Assembly: GCF_001619985.1 (NCBI RefSeq)
Contig: NW_017264194.1
Location: 2,475,511 to 2,539,510, forward strand
Length of the DNA: 64,000 nucleotides
DNA from: Xylona heveae TC161
Lineage: Eukaryota > Ascomycota > Xylonomycetes > Xylonales > Xylonaceae
Direction of reading: 5' to 3'
In this document: one piece after another, positions 51,629-64,000 of the stretch
Position numbering within the stretch: the stretch's first letter is position 1
How the letters are laid out: the number at the start of each line of letters is the position of its first letter
Notes under the pieces: generated by a model
Seen by the model: the letters and a program-made list of their open reading frames with translations, nothing else
Databases searched by the model: none
What the model was told of the DNA's origin: nothing
Program-made: the position numbers and the translations under genes

Positions 51629-54600
51629 ATAGAGGGACTAAAAAAAAAGGGGCACTGACGGCCGCCCAGCGCCACGTTCGATAACGCCTGCAACGATTTT
51701 ACCTTGCACATTCTTTAATACATTCAGCATCTCAATTTTGACGGCGTTGACGGCTGTTTGCTTTGCCTGCGACTAGGCATTTCTTTTTTCGACTACCGAT
51801 ATTGATTTGGGCGCTCCCAATGTACCTGTATCATACAAAACAGTAAAACCGAATCTACCTGAGCACTTAGAATCTAATTACGATCTCTATCTACTACTAA
51901 ATATGGGTTAGACAACGAATGGATTTCACGACTGAAAAGAAAAATTAGACAATCTGCCCAATGGACATGCAGTATTTGAGACTACTATTGTGAAATGATA
52001 TCCAACAGGGATAGAGTTGGCGCCACGTCGCACAAGCAGGGGCATGCATGCATTTATAGCAGTTGATGTTAAGTTACTGATATCTCTAGCGGATGATCCG
52101 GTGGCTTGTTTGGCTGTCTGTTGATGATACAAATCCCAGGGGCATGCATTGTGCATTTTCGCCTCCGATGCAGCTGGTGCAGATACAGTGGAGATTCCCT
52201 GGTCAAATTTCTATCCAGAAGCGAAATCCAGTAGTTTTGGATAGAGTAGAACGGTTGGGTAGGTACAGCTGGCTGAAAAGTGATACCTCGGATGCGGAGC
52301 TTATCTGATGATAGGCGTTGACGTGTAAAATACGTGCATAAGGATGCTATAACTACCAGTTGGCAGACCTACGATGGATGAGTGCTTTCAGAATACGTAC
52401 TACTGTCTCAACGGTCTTTTCTCGCTTCAACCGTTTCAGGTACGAGTACAGCACGAGTAAGTTACGTAGAGCATTTATCAGCAGCATATCAGCGCCATTC
52501 GATGAAGAACGTGTCCGATAACGGGATGCAGTTCACTATTCGAATTTCTCCACTGAGTTGACGGGTTACTGTAGGATGATGATCGTCCTATCAACTTAGA
52601 CCGCCGCAGTAAGCGTGCATGTGTAAATTCAATACTTGCATACATGGGAATGCTTAGCATTATTGAATGATTATCGGAGAAAAACAGCCCAAGAATAGTA
52701 AGAAGGAAAAAATAAATTCAATCATAAATTAAAAATAAAATTAATCAAATACAAAAAAAAGAATCGTCAAATCAACGCCGTATATTTTGGCATTTGCATG
52801 TCCAATAGTATTCCGTAGTCAATTGCTTTACACCGCCACGACACAGTGGAGATTCCAGACAACCAGCCGGCCAGCGCTTCGGGGGCGATTGGCGTTCTGG
52901 ACCAGCAACAGCCGAATGGATCATGGCGAGCCGCTTCGGCGGGGAGCGATAACGCAAAACCTCTGAGCAAATGAGAAGCGGCAGAAGTAAAAAGAAGAAT
53001 GAAAATTGAGCAACGAGAAAAGATCTGACGATAGTAGTCAATCAATGTGAGGTCGAGATTCTCCGAGCGCGCGTGATGCCGCCACTACCACCTCAGTCGG
53101 CCACCCCCTCCCCTTGATTTTGAGGGATCTTGCCTGACCGCCTTGTCCTACCATCTCCAAGAAGGTCAAAGAGTCCCATAGACCAAAAGCATTTTCATAG
53201 GCGGAACATGTAGAGCTAGGGTCCCAAACCCCCCGTTCTTCACTGCTAGCCCTGCTCAGGGTCTGACGCCTTGTCCGACACTGTCTTTCGCCGGGTGGCA
53301 CCGTTGGGCGTCTACTTGAAGAAGCGTATTATCTTTTGGCGTCGCACAGAGAAACTTTTGGTCAGAAGCCCCTTGGGGCCGTCAGGTACCCGCTACAATC
53401 AAATCAAAGGGCTTTCCCCTTTCCCCGTGGCTACTTGTGCGGTAGTTTTCAAAGTACCGGGGAAGAAGAGCCCCTGCGCCATGCAGTTGTAGCTCACAGT
53501 AGCTTCACCGCCGCCTCCCGCACCTGGCTTGTGTACCTGTACCGTCCCTTGCACTCTTTTTTGGTTGACCCTGGCGGTACCTGAATCTTTTCCACATCTC
53601 CTTCTTCTACGCCAAATGCCTCCGAGCAAGAACGTACGGAGTAGTCAAAATACACAGCAGACTTAGTCAAATTCCTCCGATGGAACTTCCAGCACAGCAT
53701 TCCTACGATCATTGGGATCTCGATTGGTATCGCTTACCATGCCTTTGGGACGAGAAGCCATACTGTCTTTTCGAACATTTTCATATTTTCATATTTTCAT
53801 ATTTTGTTTTCCTATGTGGTTAGACACTTTTTGAAGCTCGGGCCTTGGGCTCGTATCCCGGTCAGGCGTCTGCCCTTTCTCACCCTCTTTTGGAACACAT
53901 TTACTATGCCATACCCGATTGAAGATAGAAGTGATGAGCTTTCTCAATGAGAGAGCCATTCGCCTACTGAGCATAGCATACCGGATGCTCCAGCGACCAA
54001 GAGGAATTTGAAGCGTGAGGGCTCTCATCGACAAATCTCCATCTTCCTCCTCCTCACCTCTAAGTAAATGCTCGCTGCCTATTTCTTGCCGCCTTCCTTT
54101 TTCTACTCGATGTTTTCTCCCGGTGACTGTCCCTCCGGATCACAAAATACCAATGGCTGCCTCATGTTGACTCTAGCTATACGGCCCCATGACAAAAGGG
54201 CTCTTGAACCATGTTTGTGAAGATTACTGTGGCGACACCAGAGTCACAGATGCCTTGGGAGGGCGGGGAAGTATAGGAGATTTCTCCGAGACTTTACACC
54301 AGTAGAAGACGAAGAGGCGGCCAGTTTTCAGATCCAGGTGATTCATGTCTGATTTGGCTCGAGCCACTGGCGGCCGCCACCGCGCGGATCGCAGAATTGG
54401 CTTGGCCGGGGATCCTCGACCAGCTATCTCCTACGAAGTTCATGTGTTACCAATCTCAAAGAATATCAATAGTATGAGAAGCGGTGTTTCGAGCTCAGAC
54501 GCGATACCCCTTCATGAGCATTGCGATTTGGCAGACGCATTCATTATTAGGGGACTCGAACTACATTTTGAAATTAAGTTTTATCTAGTGTATTTGATGC

Positions 54601-55985
54601 CTTTCTATGTTTGGATCTCTTAAAGGAATTCCACAAGACAAGATCGACATTGATCATCGGTTTTGGTTCATTGCTGATGTCCACAATTCGTGCCTCATAC
54701 TGTACCCCGTACCAATATGCCGTGGCTGTTCTTCGCAACTTCCCTTTTCGTTCCTGTCTCGGTCGCATCCTCCCGTCGGTCCATTCCAGTTTGGGAAATT
54801 TAGTCGGGGGGCTACGGGAGACGTTACAAACTCTCCCTTGACGCTCCAGAAAAAGTTACCGGCTATGAGTTACTTGACCGTCAACCTAGACCTCTCTGGG
54901 GTTGCATCTAACTATAGAGAAAAAGAAGCGTTGATTTTTTAGCTGAAATGTTTACCCCCTACTTTGAGAGATCCAAACAGAAATCTCCTTCAGAATATCC
55001 TGTATTTTTCATTCTTCTTGCTGAATTTATATGCTTCGACCTGGGCTATGTTTATTTGTCTAGTTTTCTTGAGCAGATCGACATCGAACGAAGGGGAGAT
55101 GTTCCTCTTCGCTTAAAGGGGAAAAAGTTGGTTTTAGTGGGTGCGCTGTCGCGGCCAAACCCACTTGATTCCCCCCCAAGTTGACATGGTCGCCCCTTCC
55201 CTTTTTCCCTTCTTGCAACGGGTCCCATAGAGTTATTCCTGCCTAGTCGTCCCTGTCTACCGCCCCCCCGATCGCCCACAGGAGAGAAGAGGGAGCGAGC
55301 GAAAGGGAAAAAAGGCCACCGCCATCCAGCGAAACACAATCTCTCCCTCCGACCCAGTAGTACTCCGTAACTCCCACCCACACCCACCTTCTCCCCCCCC
55401 CCCCAAACCTCTTTCAGTTCGCGTTACCAGTACTACTCTAATCCTACTCTCCACCACTAATTACTCGTTTCCTCCTTTGCTCTTTCCCTCCCATCTCTTT
55501 ACATCCCATCCTCTTGCCAAGTCTCCATCTTATTCCGGTTCATCGCTGCACGACGAGGCGTTGACACGAAAGAGTCGATCCGACTCGACGCCTGCCATCG
55601 ACTTGCCATCCGGTCGGTTGACAGCCTCGGTCCCAGGGACCAGTTTTTGTAATCGAGAAAAGTAGTGAATCCCATGAACTGATTCTCGACCGACTCATCG
55701 ATACCTGTCGCTCGTCCTTTCCAAATATCAAACTTTCCTCGCCAGTTCCGTTGTCCTGTCGACCACTCATTCACTCACGACGCTGCTGTCATCCGAACTT
55801 CATTGTTGCCATCCTCTTCTGTGAAGGGACGTCTGTCAACATCCATACACTCTTAGACGCAGCCTAATTTCTCCTCTCTGTCATCCTCTTCGACATCAAT
55901 TCGTGTCTTGTTTGTGATACAACGATCGGACAAGCCAACAAGATATTGTTGACATCACGCTCGTCACGACGAGCTTTCCCTTCCA
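51629..55985. other. Long intergenic stretch before casein kinase I
   Basis: About 4.3 kb without a gene I can support. It holds short tandem copies of CATATTTT near 53.78-53.80 kb and a run of C near 55.4 kb. The last 500 bases are a C/T-rich leader of the kinase gene. Frames near 53-54 kb have no domain. I recognise no transposon. Confidence 0.55.
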
Positions 55986-57559
55986 ATGGCTTCCTCGTCG
56001 TCCAATGTTGTCGGTGTGCACTATCGTGTAGGAAAGAAAATTGGCGAGGGTTCATTTGGTGTCATCTTTGAAGGCACCAACCTTCTCAACAATCAGCAGG
56101 TGGCCATCAAGTTCGTACGTCTAATCGATGATAACACGCCTTTTCATTTCCCGACACAGTACTAACTAGCCGTAGGAACCTCGAAAGAGTGATGCGCCTC
56201 AGCTTCGAGATGAATACAGAACCTACAAGATCCTTGTCGGATGCCGTAAGTCTCTTCTGTACCATGAAGCCACTTTCTGGGATCCCACGCTGACGCCTTC
56301 TCGCTTTAGCCGGCATTCCCAATGTCTACTACTTCGGCCAAGAGGGTCTCCACAATATCCTAGTCATTGATCTTCTCGGCCCCAGCCTCGAAGATTTGTT
56401 CGACAGCTGCAACCGCAAGTTCTCGACAAAGACTGTTGTCATGGTCGCGAAGCAAATGGTATGTTTTGCCCTGTGTACAATAAGCACAAATATCCTAGCA
56501 GTCCCAATCCTGACACCCCCTGCAGCTCTCCCGCGTTCAAACGATTCACGAGAAGAACCTCATTTATCGCGACATCAAACCCGACAACTTCCTCATCGGC
56601 CGCCCTGGCACCAAGGCCGCCAATGTGATTCACGTTGTTGACTTTGGCATGGCCAAGCAATACCGTGACCCCAAGACCAAGCAGCACATTCCGTACCGCG
56701 AGCGCAAGTCGCTATCTGGAACGGCCAGATATATGAGTATCAACACCCACTTGGGCCGTGAACAATCGCGACGAGATGATCTCGAGGCCCTTGGTCACGT
56801 CTTTATGTATTTCTTGCGAGGTGGTCTGCCCTGGCAGGGTCTCAAGGCCGCCACCAACAAGCAAAAGTATGAGAAGATTGGCGAGAAGAAGCAGTCCACC
56901 CCGATCAAGGACCTTTGTGATGGATTCCCTGGTACGTTCTTTGGATATGGTGCGCACTCAGTGACATGCGGCTGACCTATACAACAGAGGAGTTCAACAA
57001 GTACCTTAGCTATGTCCGCAACTTGGGCTTTGAGGATACCCCAGACTACGACTACCTTCGCGATCTCTTCACTCAGGCATTGAAGAACAGAGGCGAGGCT
57101 GAAGACGGCGAATACGACTGGATGAAGACCCCGAATGGCCGCGGCCTGGCATCAAAGCCTCACCCAACTCACTATGGCGCCCAGGCTCCCCCAAACTCGT
57201 CGGCCAAGGAGCTCCGGGGCCGAGCGATTCCCCCGGGCCGTTTAAACGCCGAGACGCCCTCCCTACCGTCCGCAGCGAAGCCGGGAGTGTCACCGAAACC
57301 GGGCGTGGGCAACCCGGACCGTCGAAGCGTGCCCGGCGGACCGCAAGCCAAGCGTCAGAGCGGGGTGTTGGGGGGATTATCCGACTCGCCCACCCCGGCG
57401 GCGTCGACTCAGGCTCAGTTCCAGAATAGCAGTCAGAATTTGCGCATGAACTCGACCCAGCCGAACATGTCACAGCAGGCGCCTGCACCCCGGCAGAACC
57501 AAGAGCCTCAGCCATCGGCGATGCAAAAGATTATGAAGGTCTTGTGTTGCGGTAGATGA
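55986..57559 (+). CDS. ckiA: Casein kinase I (CK1 delta/Cki1 type)
   Basis: Exons 55986-56114, 56176-56245, 56310-56458, 56526-56931 and 56988-57559 give 441 residues. The kinase domain (about 12-300) has the glycine loop GEGSFG (20-25), the ATP lysine K42, the catalytic YRDIKPDN (D132), DFG at 155-157 and the CK1-specific [16 protein letters not shown]. These replace the APE motif of most kinases and are typical of CK1. The C-terminal 140 residues are disordered and rich in Pro, Gln and Ser. The chain ends KVLCCGR, so the Cys pair could be palmitoylated as in yeast Yck proteins and attach the kinase to membranes. CK1 acts in endocytosis, DNA repair and morphogenesis. The symbol follows Aspergillus use. 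Confidence 0.96.
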
Positions 57560-59628
57560 TAGAAGACGTGTGTGTGTGTGTCTTTGTGTTTGAAGCATTG
57601 GTGGGTGCCTATTTTCTATCCTCCACGCAATCTCTTCCGCTTCTTGACTTTTCCATGACTTTTTTTGCGTGGCCAAGCTGCTGACTTGCCATACTTTTTT
57701 TTTTTTTTAGACGATAGACTCCATTCACAGCATTGTTCTGGGTAAACCAGTTGATATGTTGACGATTCTTCAAGCCTGTTTATTTGCCTGCGCGCATGTG
57801 TGCATACGGTTGCGTTCCCAGAGAAGCGAAGAAAAGGAGAGGGCTCAATATAGAGAGGCTCGGGAAATAACTATGCGCGCACAAAACACTTTTTAAAAAA
57901 TCATTGGGGGAGCTTTTTACTCGCGCGCGCAACAATGGGCGGTTCGTGGTTTAATCACAAAAGGGTTGTCATAATTTGCATGGGACTGAGGAATGCCTTG
58001 GCCTCTTTTTTTTTTTTTTCCTTTTCCCCTTTTTTTCCTTTGCTTTTTACATTACTGATTCCTCATCACGGCCAGTGTCTCTTTTGTCTTCTTTTTTTCT
58101 TTTTTCTTTTTTCTCCTTTTTCCGCTATTGAGCATGTTTATCATCAGCCTGTCAGCCTCGTCTGCTGTGGTTCATAATCCTTGCAGTCCCTTTTGAGATA
58201 AAGAGTTTGTTTGCGATTCCAGATGTCGTGTTTTTTTAGTGGCACGTGCGGGCGGGGAGCATAGGGCGTTGTTCAGCCGTCTGCCTCTTGATTTCCATTG
58301 CAATTCATTACATTACCTCTTGTCTTAATCTCGTCATTTGGTCATGACCCAACTGTCCTTGAAAGCCTTTTTCCCTTTGTTTCTTTCCTTCCTTTCTTTC
58401 CTCTTTTCTTTTCTTTTCCTTTCTTTCTTCTAAGCTCCTTTTTTCTCTTTTCTTCTTCTCAATTCTGATTCTACCATTTTGGTTTCGTGGTGGTACCTAG
58501 TTTTAATATCCATAATTCGTCCTTTTGTCTTCTTTCATGCTTGTTTTTTCTATTCCGGCCATAGCTTCATGCAATCATGAATATAACAAATGTCATACAA
58601 TTCAAAAGTAATCTTTACATGTAGAGGATATGCAAATGGTCAGTTCGTGTGGTATGTCTTGTAGTCGTGTTCTTTCAACTTGTGAATTTGTAATTGGGTA
58701 GTTTGTACTATTTCTTACCATGGATGGATCTAGGTATATGACATATGTGACATATGTCTACTGTCTACAATGACATGTAGACACGTCGAGACATTCAAAT
58801 TATTTAGTGTCCCTTATCCCTATATCCCTTATCCCTATATCCCTTATCCCTATATCCCTTATCCCTATATCCCTTATCCCTATATCCCTTATCCCCTTAT
58901 CCCTTTACAAAAGCATGGATAGACAAAGATAAGACAACAGGGCTATAGGTCACTACTCGTTCACTTGGGTATATATTAAATTTTCCACATGCAAATCATT
59001 TGAACAAAAATAAAAGTGCCATTTTATTTATTTTCCCATTTGATATAGACAAGTGGAGATAAAATAGACAAATTGAGGGTGTAGTAAAAAGAATGTAAAA
59101 GAAAGTAAGAAGCAAGAAAGGAGCTAACACCAGCTTTATTGTGTATAACATTTTTTATTTTCCCAGGTGGTCGTAATGTCGTAGCCATAAGAAGCGAGGG
59201 GGAGGGGTAAAAAGGAGTGTGTGTGTGTGGTAGTCCGTGAATCATCATCAAATGGTGCAGATAGAAAACAAAAAAAGGAACAAAACACATATATGTCCAA
59301 GCTTTTTGAAGATGTTGGAGGGGGGGAATTGCGACACAAGGGAAACCGACCTTGCGGTTTGCGAGACGACCTTGCTGCCATGGTGACTGTTGTCCTTTTA
59401 ACTTTTTGATTTTGACTTTTATCTTTTTCTGCCTGTCGGCGACAAGCCTCAATTGTAGGATCTCACAGAGATACGACTACATGGAGACTGTGTCCGCAAA
59501 GAGGACGAGAAAGAAAGAAAAGGGAAAGAAAAGGAACAGAAGAGAGCCATGACGTAATCACCGGGATTACATCGCAATTGGAAAAGACAAAGTAAAATGT
59601 GTTTTGTTGTCACCAAATGATTGAAGAT
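57560..59628. other. Intergenic with pyrimidine-rich 3' flank
   Basis: About 2.1 kb. T- and CT-rich tracts cover roughly 57.99-58.13 kb and 58.36-58.46 kb, and the minisatellite lies at 58.81 kb. No gene with coding character is seen on either strand. Confidence 0.6.
58811..58905. repeat. 15-bp minisatellite CCCTTATCCCTATAT
   Basis: Five perfect tandem copies of a 15-base unit from 58811 to 58885, then a degenerate copy to about 58905. The C-rich/T-rich strand bias is telomere-like but the unit is not the fungal TTAGGG repeat. It lies about 1.2 kb after the kinase stop. Confidence 0.95.
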
Positions 59629-60420
59629 TTAGTCAAAGTGCCAGGTGATCTGGACACGGCCCTCGTCAAGGGTGGCGAGCTGCTGGAAGACGGAGGTGGT
59701 GGTGTCGACCGAGTACTTGCTGCAGCCGGGGCACTTGTCGACGACGGTGGCCTGGACGCTCTTGCCGCCGCGGCTGAGGGTGACCTTCTTGCCGCAGTAC
59801 TGGTTGCCGTTGGAGACGGTGCCCATCAAGTCCGAGGACAGGGCAACGATGGAGTCAGAATCCGAGTTGGTCTCACCGCAGGCACCGAGGCCGGGGGTGT
59901 AGTAGGTCAGGTCACCGGAGTTGTCGCTGCCGCTGCCGGACGAAGAGCTGGACGAGGGAGCAGCGGAGCTGGAGGTGGAGCTGGGGGCCACGGAAGAAGA
60001 CGACGAGGCAGCCGAAGAGGTGGGCGAAGGAGAAGGAGCAGAGCTAGAGCTGGCGCTGGAGCTGCTGGAGGTGGTTGGCGCAGGAGCAGCAGCAGCGGCC
60101 TCGGAGGAGACGCTCGAGACGGTAACGGTCGAAGAGGTAAGAGCGGGAGCAGAGCTGGCAGCAACCTTTTGAGGGGCCGAGCTGGCGCTGGGCTTGGTGC
60201 TCTCGCTCTCGGACACGGTGTGGCCGCCCTGGTCGACAACAATGGTCTCCATGGGAGCAGTCTCGGTGGCAGCAGGACCGGTGATGGTCAGGGTCGTGCT
60301 GATGGTGTGGACAACCTCCGAGGTGGCCGTCACGTAGACCAGGTCACGCTCACGGAGCGGCATGGCCGCGGCCAAGGCGGACAAAAGGAAGGTGGTGAGA
60401 ATGGTGTTGGCGGTCTTCAT
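59629..60420 (-). CDS. Secreted barwin/RlpA-like (double-psi beta-barrel) protein with Ser-rich spacer
   Basis: A single exon from the ATG at 60418-60420 to the stop at 59629-59631, 263 residues. A signal peptide (KTANTILTTFLLSALAAA) is followed by a segment with PLRERDLVYVTATSEVVHT, common in fungal wall proteins. A Ser/Ala/Pro-rich spacer of about 90 residues should be O-glycosylated. The C-terminal 90 residues form the DPBB domain: GDLTYYTPGLGACGETNSDSD, NQYCGKKVTL, TVVDKCPGCSKYSVDTTTSVF, with four Cys. The DPBB fold is shared with expansins, barwin and RlpA. The catalytic Asp of true EG45 glucanases sits in a similar DKCPGC context, but activity cannot be judged. The GC-rich repeat makes a long shadow frame on the plus strand. 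Confidence 0.9.
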   Translation of the reverse strand: MKTANTILTTFLLSALAAAMPLRERDLVYVTATSEVVHTISTTLTITGPAATETAPMETIVVDQGGHTVSESESTKPSASSAPQKVAASSAPALTSSTVTVSSVSSEAAAAAPAPTTSSSSSASSSSAPSPSPTSSAASSSSSVAPSSTSSSAAPSSSSSSGSGSDNSGDLTYYTPGLGACGETNSDSDSIVALSSDLMGTVSNGNQYCGKKVTLSRGGKSVQATVVDKCPGCSKYSVDTTTSVFQQLATLDEGRVQITWHFD

Positions 60421-63400
60421 CTTGAAAAATTTGTCGTAGAGACACAAAAAAAAAAGGCTCGAGATTGGAAGTTATGTAGTTGGGTACGTTGTGTGTACAA
60501 GGGACTGGACTGAGAATCGACTGGCGATTTCGTAGGTAGGAAGGATAGCTGATAGCTGGTAGCTGGTAGGTTCTGCGTTGAAAAAGGAGTGATCAACAGC
60601 AGTGAGGTGAAAAGCAAAAAGACGTCGAGCCTTTTTTTGGAAGGAAGGAAGGTTGATGAAGACTGAAAGGATTGTCGTGATGAAGAAGAGGAAAAAAAAA
60701 AAAAGAGGGATTGAAACGGGGGGATCAGAGGGGTTCAAGTAGTCGCGAGGGATGTGCGGACAGGGGCGGGAAGGGAAGAGGTTTGTGAGCGGGTCTCCCT
60801 TTGGTGCAGATTTGGGTGTGTGCGTGTGCGTGTGCAGGGGCCGCACATGGGGAAGGACACCACCACCATCATCGCGACCCATCCACATCAGTTTTCCCGC
60901 ATGTAAAAAAGGTTAGAGTAAAGTGTGGAGATTTTTTTTTGATTAATTCACAATGTTGCGTCCACATCATCCACCATCATCCTCATTCGTAAGAGAACGC
61001 ATCTCTTCTGCCTTGTCGTCTTTGCCGTGATGGATGGCACACTTGTTCGGCCATGCCCCGGCCAATATTCGTGCAACCATTGCAGGATGGGGTATGGTTA
61101 TTTCAGCCAGGCGTTCAACCTTTTTTTATTATCTATCATGTTCACAGGAAGGTTTCTTCCTCTAGAAGACAATGGAATTGATCAAAGATCTAGTTGTCGC
61201 TTTCTCTCAAGTGATCCGGCACTAAAGAGGATCGAGTCAAGACCTTTCAACAACGTGCCGCGTGGTTAGGTGATGGATTGATGGTGTAGTCACTGAAGTG
61301 TGTTGGCTCATTAGGTTTTGGTTCCTGAATTGGTGGCTGAGCGCTAAAGCCCTTGAAGCCTCCGATTGGTTGGTGCCTGAAGTACCTCGTGTACTCCTTG
61401 TACCCTCGTCACTCTTCATCCGAGACAGGTACTTGGTTTCCCATGGAGAAAGGCGTGCAAACACATGTACTTCACTGCCACCTCCCGTAATTTCTCTGCC
61501 TCACACGCTACCTTTCTACAGGTCCATCCCAAGGATCCCAAGGGCAAGTTACGACTGATTTCTGGTGACGAATAGGGAGGATGAAACCAAGAAGTTCCAG
61601 TTGTGAGATGAGATGAGTTGGCCAGTGCAGGTGGAACGAGGAAGGGAAATCCATGGATGGGTTCCTTGGATCGACTTGTTCGTCTTCCAATCCCCAGGCA
61701 AAATCTACCACGGGCACATGGATCGTCAAACACCCCCGCTCAACCGCCCTCTATTCTTCTCTTCGCCTCGTTCCTTCTTTTTCTTTTCCCCTCGCGCTTG
61801 CAGGGATATGAGCGACGATCGACAGGCACCAACAACGGTCCGGTACGAGGTCAAGTCCGCACAGAAAGTGCCATGACTACGTAGAATGTGGTAAGCCGTA
61901 CATACAAGGAATCACTCTGACTGGTCGTCAGAATTTTATCCCAGTTCTTTTTACTCTTCTTTTTTTCTCCCTTTCACCCCTCACTTTTCTTTATCCCGAT
62001 GACCAAGTAATGACTGTGAAAGAAAGGTCTCGACTTCTACTGGGATTCGCCTCTGGTTACACCATCACTACCGACCAACCAAAACCCACGTCTGTTTTTC
62101 TTTTTCTTTTGCCTTTACCCCTCCATCAGTCCATTACACAATCACCGGCATGCAGTGCGAATTTCGTGACATTTCATTGTACCTCTGCGTACTGCTTTGC
62201 GCTCAACAAAAACCAACATTCTCGACCGCCTTGAAATCCCTCATGTAGACCTAGAACCACGTAGAAATGCAAAGGCGGTTGCCGTGGCAAAATCTGTTGG
62301 GTAAAGTCCAGACAACCGGTATCACAGGCAAGAAGCTGAAAAGGTTCGGAAAATGAATCGGATTCCGTCATGTTCAGCCCAGTTTCTGATTCCGCGTCGT
62401 GCGATAGACAGCGGCATTCCGGGAAAATCCTCCGTAACATTTCAATCTGACTTTGGCAGAAGACTTTGCTAGAGAAGAGAGGGTGTGCTTGTCCAAAAAG
62501 TCAGTCGCACGTGTTGCTAGGGACATGGAAACGTGCTAACGAGGCAGAACTGGAATGAGGATCAAGAGCCAGTGCCCTGTAGTGCTGGCGCACTTGTCCA
62601 GTCAAAGAATGGGAAAGGAGGCTAGATAACAATTGGGCCTGGCCCAAAGGCACATCTTCGGCTTTTGTTCTCTTTCCTGATTGTTCACCTTTGCTCGTTT
62701 CGCTTTGGGCTCAATATTGTTCTGCCGTTGCTTCACAATGAAGTGGTGGTGCTCGACGGGTAGCAAGAAGGGAGAACGGGCGGTACGAGGCGTTCGATCC
62801 AAAGGCGAAGGTGCCCAAAGTGGAAATTCTCCACTTCGTCCAAGAGACGGAAGAGAAGAATGGGGTGTGGCCACGCAATTGCCAGAGTCAACCGTGGTTC
62901 GCTGTGTGCCCTACCGAGGCTCTTAGCCCCCACCCTACGGAGCCCAATCCCCCAGTAAAAAACTGTTAACTTAACCACAACTCTTGTCCAGCTTTTTCTC
63001 TTCGGTCCGACAATTGAGCCCTCTGGGGTTAAGTGATGCGCTTTACCACAGTTAAGGAATCCGTGCCTTCCGCCAGACCCGCTGGCAAGTGCCGGAGCTT
63101 ACTCTCCTCGTGTCAAGTCTACTACGTAGTAACCTTTCAGAGTTTCTCTCTTCTGCCTTTTGGGCAACGTGCCTCTCCGGCGCTCCGGTCATCGGGCTTC
63201 TACTCTCTTTGATGAACCATCCCGATCGACCGCCATCGACCAGTGTCATGGACCGTTCTACGGTAACGGTACTACCAAGTGCCACTGTGTTTTTAGCGCC
63301 TTTATCCTCATTGTTCACATCAGCCTTTGATAAGGACAATGCTTCTTTGTTCCATATAGCGCTGCCTTGGCTGCCTTTGAACCCTTTGAAGACACCTCGC

Positions 63401-64000
63401 GTGTGTATATTAATTTGTGCAACCATTTCCTACCTATCCACTTTAGTCTCTCCACTCCTCGTTCGATAAGGATGCGTCTCCGTAGGGAAAAGCCAAGGCA
63501 AGGCGTGACGAGCCCAAGTCTACCACGGAATATATCTTTTTCGTACTCAGAGCCGTACCACTATACCGAAAAGACATGACTCGCGTTCCGGGCAACATGA
63601 TGATGCGGCGGGAGATCGACTTGGCAACCGCAGCCGTTCCGTAGTACAACTTGTAGTCGTTTTTGCTGTCTTGTTGGTCCATCCATCCTTTTGGCCCATC
63701 GCCATCTCATCTCATCCTTCCTACCTGCATCTCTCCCACCGCTTTCCTCTGACTGTGCGCGTCTGAGGGTGTGCGTCTCCCTTCTCTTCCGCACCTCCAT
63801 CCCAAATCGTTCATGGATGCCTGCTGCTATACAAGGGAGGCTGAGAGATAGAAAACAGAAAAGGTCTAGAACCCCTATAGAAGCTATTCCTTTCCAGGTC
63901 ACTGTAATTACAACAGCAAGACTTCATTTCAAGCCAACTTCCTCATTTCTCCGTAATCATCAGAATTCATTGTAGACTTAGCCAGAAAGGAAAAAGAGTT
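60421..64000. other. Long intergenic stretch at the right edge
   Basis: About 3.6 kb. It begins with the promoter of the barwin-like gene, including purine-rich and GT-rich tracts near 60.6-60.85 kb. Later frames of up to 126 codons on both strands near 63.05-63.47 kb overlap each other and show no domain. No gene, repeat family or RNA gene could be supported. Confidence 0.5.

Noticed and set aside
58811-58905. Interstitial telomere repeat
   Set aside because: The unit is CCCTTATCCCTATAT, not TTAGGG or its complement.
59599-60513. 304-codon plus-strand frame rich in Gly, Ala and Arg
   Set aside because: It is antisense to the barwin-like gene and is produced by the repetitive Ser/Ala codons of its spacer.
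63052-63469. Opposed frames of 124 and 126 codons near the right edge
   Set aside because: They overlap on opposite strands, lack any motif and have no splice or promoter support.

Overview
The window looks like nuclear DNA of a filamentous ascomycete, most likely class Eurotiomycetes. Genes carry short introns (about 45-80 nt) with GTANGT-like donors and CTAAC or CTGAC branch sites. Gene content is typical of such fungi: a GPI-anchored Ser/Thr-rich cell-wall protein, BTB proteins, a mitochondrial formyltransferase, Nup133 and Dre2. The order or species cannot be fixed from sequence reading alone. I recognised no rRNA, tRNA or CRISPR array.

Layout. 0-5.3 kb: the C-terminal part of a SUZ-domain RNA-binding protein, then a p24 cargo receptor and SWC4 transcribed divergently. 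5.3-12 kb: a gene-poor stretch with a small broken Ty3/gypsy fragment, short coding-like islands of unknown origin and a long inverted repeat around an (AT)12 tract. 12-20 kb: two BTB genes sharing a C-terminal Cys/His motif, a small conserved hypothetical gene and a large disordered-protein gene. 21-26.6 kb: HEM2, a GPI-anchored Cys-rich protein and a small secreted Cys-rich protein. 26.6-29.5 kb: no convincing gene. 29.5-36.3 kb: an 11-exon Rsp5/NEDD4 ubiquitin ligase, nuclear poly(A)-binding protein Pab2 and a fungus-specific gene with an F-box-like tail. 38-51.6 kb: a voltage-gated proton channel, CCZ1, FMT1, an STF2-like protein, DRE2 and NUP133. 51.6-64 kb: casein kinase I, a 15-bp minisatellite and a secreted barwin/RlpA-type protein, separated by long gene-free stretches.

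The genes do not form a pathway or biosynthetic cluster. They are mostly housekeeping functions: haem synthesis, cytosolic Fe-S assembly, mitochondrial initiation, membrane traffic, chromatin remodelling, nuclear pore, ubiquitylation and kinase signalling. Three secreted or wall proteins and an accessory island (about 5.3-20 kb) interrupt them. I did not find a clear new multi-gene system. The best leads are the paired BTB genes with a shared C-x2-H-x-H-x6-C tail, the fungal proton channel with Lys at the third gating-charge position, a start codon apparently split by an intron, and the inverted repeat at 11.1 kb. Exon coordinates were derived by hand from splice consensus, reading frame and family motifs. 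They were checked for frame closure but not against transcripts.
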